This document shows, piece by piece, positions 14,109 to 15,373 of a DNA stretch of 15,373 nt. The position numbers were made by a program, and so were the translations under genes. The notes below the pieces were generated by a model. The model worked only from the letters and a program-made list of their open reading frames with translations. It did not search any database and was not told the origin of the DNA. The stretch lies in NCBI GenBank assembly GCA_016292745.1, contig JAEDFO010000055.1, positions 1-15,373 on the forward strand, written 5' to 3'. Positions within the stretch are counted from its first letter, which is position 1, and each line of letters begins with the position of its first letter. Source of the DNA: Muribaculaceae bacterium (GTDB lineage Bacteria; Bacteroidota; Bacteroidia; Bacteroidales; Muribaculaceae).

Positions 14109-15373
14109 ATGACAAAGCACTTTTTCAACATATTATCCGCCATTGTGTTAGTTCTGGCTTTTTCGGCTTGCCAGGACGACACCTTCAGCTCGTTTGAGCA
14201 ACAGGAGGGCATCAAGGAGGGCGAGACGGTGGTGAGCGCCACCATTTCGTTCAAGCCGCTCGCCGAAGGCCTCACTTCGCGCACCGCCGGCAATGCCATA
14301 AAGGCCATAACCGACCTTAACATTCTGGCTTACAACGAAAGCGGCAACCTCGTGAAGGTGCAACGCTACACCTCAGGAACGAATTCCACCACCACCTACA
14401 CTCTTTCCGACGCCAATCGCACTGACGCCGACGCCGAAAACAATAAGACTGCCGAATCATCGACGCCCCACGCCGAGCTGAAGCTGGCGCTGCCCTACGG
14501 AATATATAAAATCTACGCCGTGGCTAATATGGGCGATATCGCCAATACCCACGCCGAAGCAATAAAGACCATCAACGGCCTGAAAGCCATATCCCTGACT
14601 TGGAATGCCGACGATGTGGCTGCAAACTGCCAGATGTTCGGTTACTTCACCCGTTCAGACAGCGAAACCGAAAGCGAACCTAAAGTGACCATCAACCGCG
14701 ACGACATCAGCCTCCACGCATGGATTCGCCGTGCTGCATCAAAAGTAACTGTGGCATATGATGGCTCGGCACTTAACGACAACATTTACATCTACATCCA
14801 CTCGGCTCAAATAAAGGACATACCTGCCCAGTGTTATCTCGCAAATGAGAACACTGTGACATCCGAAGATGGGCTTATTAAGGATGGCGAGAAAATAAAT
14901 TACAGAACGGACCTTTCAGAAAATGCCGCTGGCATAACGATTACCAAAGGTAACCCCAAAGGAGGCAGCGACCACTCGGAAACTGCCGATGCGCTTTTCT
15001 TCTACGAAAATATGCAGGGGACCGACCCCAAAAAGCATCAATATAATAATTTCGAAAGCAAAGACAATAAGCCTTACGGCTCGTATATCGAGGTGAAGGG
15101 TTACTACGTTAACCGCACCGCGGACAACAGCTCGCAGGGACCGATTATCTACCGATTTATGCTTGGCAAGAATGTTACCGACGACTTCAATGCCGAACGT
15201 AACTACCACTATAAGCTGACACTCAAGTTCAAAAACAACGCCAACGACCCCGACTGGCACATCGTTTACGAGCCGGAAAGCCCTGAAATCACCATCCCCG
15301 ACCCACTATACATTTCGTATGTGCCTAACGAAAGTGTAAATGTGCCTGTAGTGGTGCGCGGCGCCACATCTTC
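14109..15373 (+). CDS. DUF4906-like fimbrial lipoprotein, cut by the window edge
   Basis: Open from the ATG at 14109 to the edge, 421 codons with no stop, so partial at the 3' end. Lipoprotein signal with C21 (AFSACQDD), R58 in LTSRTA as a possible processing site, and a fimbrillin-like N-terminal half (ITDLNILAYNESGNLV, then YKIYAVANMGD and WIRRAASKVTVAYDG). The YHYKLTLKFKNNANDPDWHI segment followed by IPDPLYISYVP resembles DUF4906 proteins that often follow Mfa-type genes in Bacteroides and Prevotella. These are commonly long, so it may be the tip adhesin or a large accessory subunit. The domain assignment is from memory of the family; the missing C-terminus could change it. Confidence 0.6.
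   Translation, partial: MTKHFFNILSAIVLVLAFSACQDDTFSSFEQQEGIKEGETVVSATISFKPLAEGLTSRTAGNAIKAITDLNILAYNESGNLVKVQRYTSGTNSTTTYTLSDANRTDADAENNKTAESSTPHAELKLALPYGIYKIYAVANMGDIANTHAEAIKTINGLKAISLTWNADDVAANCQMFGYFTRSDSETESEPKVTINRDDISLHAWIRRAASKVTVAYDGSALNDNIYIYIHSAQIKDIPAQCYLANENTVTSEDGLIKDGEKINYRTDLSENAAGITITKGNPKGGSDHSETADALFFYENMQGTDPKKHQYNNFESKDNKPYGSYIEVKGYYVNRTADNSSQGPIIYRFMLGKNVTDDFNAERNYHYKLTLKFKNNANDPDWHIVYEPESPEITIPDPLYISYVPNESVNVPVVVRGATS

Overview
The window looks like Bacteroidales chromosome, plausibly Muribaculaceae, Prevotellaceae or Bacteroidaceae. The grounds are Bacteroidetes-type -7 promoter boxes (TAnnTTTG), weak or absent Shine-Dalgarno sequences, a GH92 mannosidase, and a Mfa-type (type V) pilus operon with DUF3575 and DUF3868 genes. 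No rRNA, tRNA, CRISPR array or transposase was seen.

Left part (1-6162): a minus-strand GH-A clan (GH5-like) lipoprotein glycosidase has its own promoter and a 3' hairpin. Upstream of it is a minus-strand two-gene unit, a YbdG-type MscS channel overlapping a soluble Rossmann-like plus RyR-domain protein. Divergent from that unit is a secreted GH92 enzyme whose key residues match the alpha-1,2-mannosidase BT3990 at a constant offset.

Middle (6174-8282): a minus-strand 80-residue four-cysteine protein and a WYL-domain regulator. The most unusual signal in the window lies here. Three promoter-like sites have the same geometry: an inverted repeat CGAAC-N5-GTTCG (one copy has one mismatch), exactly 11 nt, then a TAnnTTTG box. 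One site is upstream of the WYL gene and two are upstream of the small gene. This suggests a self-contained, autoregulated WYL module. The gap between the WYL gene and the pilus operon holds a decayed minus-strand C-terminal fragment of a lectin-like domain protein (7851-8009), not previously visible as a gene.

Right part (8283-15373): one long plus-strand pilus operon. In order it encodes a DUF3575 outer-membrane barrel, a DUF3868/OmpA-like/TPR-like protein, the Mfa1-type major fimbrillin, the Mfa2/FimB anchor, a minor fimbrillin lipoprotein, and a DUF4906-type lipoprotein cut by the window edge. The two envelope proteins probably assist surface assembly. The subunits travel as lipoproteins and are probably cleaved at an arginine about 30-37 residues after the lipid cysteine. 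The anchor lacks such a site. A perfect 11-bp stem-loop at the start of the anchor gene may help set the ratio of pilin to anchor.
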